From JBEKDJ01 sp050014415 (GTDB taxonomy: Bacteria > Desulfobacterota > BSN033 > UBA1163), in contig JBEKDJ010000306.1 in the NCBI GenBank assembly GCA_050014415.1, positions 1-6,353 of the forward strand: 6,353 nt of DNA, read 5' to 3'. Positions 5,456-6,353 of the stretch are shown in pieces (the stretch's first letter is position 1; every line of letters starts with the position of its first letter). The notes below the pieces were generated by a model. That model saw only the letters and a program-made list of their open reading frames with translations, had not been told where the DNA came from and did not search any database. A program made the position numbers and the translations under genes.

Positions 5456-6353
5456 GCTCCTGATATGTTCATTTCCGGGTTTTCCTATGGCGCTTTGTCT
5501 CATACATATCTCTCTTTACAGATTCGTTCAATCGTTTCCATAACCTCCGGAATCTCTACGCTGAGTGACCAATTTCGACGTCACAAACAGGTGAGATGCG
5601 TTACTGCATTTGCGAACCGAAGCAATCAGATGCATCCTCAATCGAAGCTTCCTACGCTTTGTCCTGTGATTGGCCCGACGCGGAGGGGACATGCCGGCCA
5701 AGAAGATCACCGATCATCGACGAAGCATCGATCCTCCATAAGAGCATGCAGGGTCCTTCCCGCAAGGATCTTCTTCCCCCTGATTCAATCTTGAGATGAG
5801 AACGCGATTTCTTTTAAGTCTCACTTCCAAAATTCCCATGCATAGTATAAAATACAAACCATAGCGAAAATCCTTGGGCCTACAGTGAAAACATAATGTC
5901 CACATGGAACGTAATAGTGGACTGAAGGAGAACCTCATTGCCGAGAGCAACAATCAGAAGAACAACATACAAGGAGTTCCCAGTACATCATAGAGAAATA
6001 GGGTGAAAAGAAAACAGAATCAAACAGGTCCCCTTATTTGTTCTTCTTGAGCACTTCCTTTTTTACTCAAATTCTTGTGGAATGGGCTCGGAATTTGGGA
6101 CATGCAATTACTGCCGGACGGTTAAAAGTTAAATAATTTCAATTCGTTAGGAAATTGGCCGTCTTTGATTTGCAATTGTGAATCTGGAAGCACCTGTAAA
6201 AGCGATGAATTTTCGAAAAGGGTGATGCACAAAGCTCGTAGCATTTTGCTGAGAGAACGATCTATCTTGAGATTCTTTTTATGGAGTCAGGAAGGGAAAC
6301 GTAGTTAGACTGTCGCATTGTGCATATGCTATTAAATTAGAAAAAAGTTTCAG
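5456..6353. other. Gene-poor region with no supported gene
   Basis: About 900 bp upstream of the liv promoter in which no frame gives a recognisable protein. The frames present are short and of atypical composition. Positions about 5530-5780 are visibly richer in G+C than the AT-rich stretch from about 5800 to the end. On the minus strand one frame runs from 5953 to 5528 broken only by a single TGA (5714-5716); its translation is rich in Arg, Ser and Cys, without domain motifs. This may be decayed coding sequence or chance. No tRNA, rRNA, CRISPR repeats or insertion-sequence ends were seen. The right edge (after about 6000) shows no gene start on either strand. Confidence 0.5.

Noticed and set aside
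5690..5740. Short plus-strand ORF beginning MPAKKITDHRR, reminiscent of a transposase N-terminus
   Set aside because: Only 16 codons, no continuation in any frame, no inverted terminal repeats nearby; too short to support a mobile element.
5752..5770. Seven-bp hairpin GGTCCTT/AAGGATC with a CCCGC loop
   Set aside because: Followed by a mixed pyrimidine stretch rather than a T-run and not placed after any supported gene; weak as a terminator.
5426..5794. Plus-strand 122-codon frame
   Set aside because: It starts at a TTG with no ribosome site, runs through the liv promoter in antisense, and has no recognisable domain and a random-like composition.
6167..6184. Near-palindrome GATTTGCAATTGTGAATC
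   Set aside because: Imperfect (14 of 18 symmetric positions) and not beside any gene or promoter I can support.

Overview
The window carries a complete high-affinity branched-chain-amino-acid-type (Liv/HAAT) ABC importer on the minus strand. Convergent to it, at the left edge, is the 3' part of an acyl-CoA hydratase-like (MaoC/FAS1-like dehydratase) gene on the plus strand. Base composition is moderately AT-rich. The substrate-binding protein has a signal sequence but no lipobox cysteine, which points to a soluble periplasmic protein and so to a diderm (Gram-negative-type) bacterium. The acyl-CoA hydratase neighbour and the strong AAAGGAGG ribosome sites would fit an anaerobic proteobacterium-like lineage such as Desulfobacterota, but no marker gene is present and this placement is only an inference.

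Layout, left to right. Positions 1-525 (+): C-terminal half of a MaoC/FAS1-like dehydratase, cut by the window edge. Positions 538-3795 (-): livF, livG, livM and livH, read from right to left as H-M-G-F, with ATGA overlaps at M/G and G/F and an 8-nt gap at H/M. Positions 3796-4027: 232-nt spacer with a perfect 38-bp palindrome followed by a U-rich tract, a probable intra-operon terminator or attenuator. Positions 4028-5263 (-): the substrate-binding protein gene. Positions 5264-5432: its leader and promoter, with perfect TTGACA and TATAAT hexamers, a possible 18-codon leader ORF and a duplicated 18-nt Shine-Dalgarno block. Positions 5456-6353: about 900 bp with no gene I can support, including a more GC-rich patch that may be decayed coding sequence.

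How it works together. One promoter near 5406-5432 would transcribe the binding protein first. Most transcripts probably stop, or are 3'-stabilised, at the palindrome, and a minority continue into the permease and ATPase genes. That gives the usual excess of binding protein over membrane complex. LivH and LivM form the membrane channel and LivG and LivF the ATPase pair. The ligand cannot be read from sequence; a branched-chain amino acid is the default, and an organic acid is possible given the acyl-CoA gene next door.

I did not find a clearly new biological system. The least ordinary parts are the leader of the binding-protein gene and the perfect palindrome after it.
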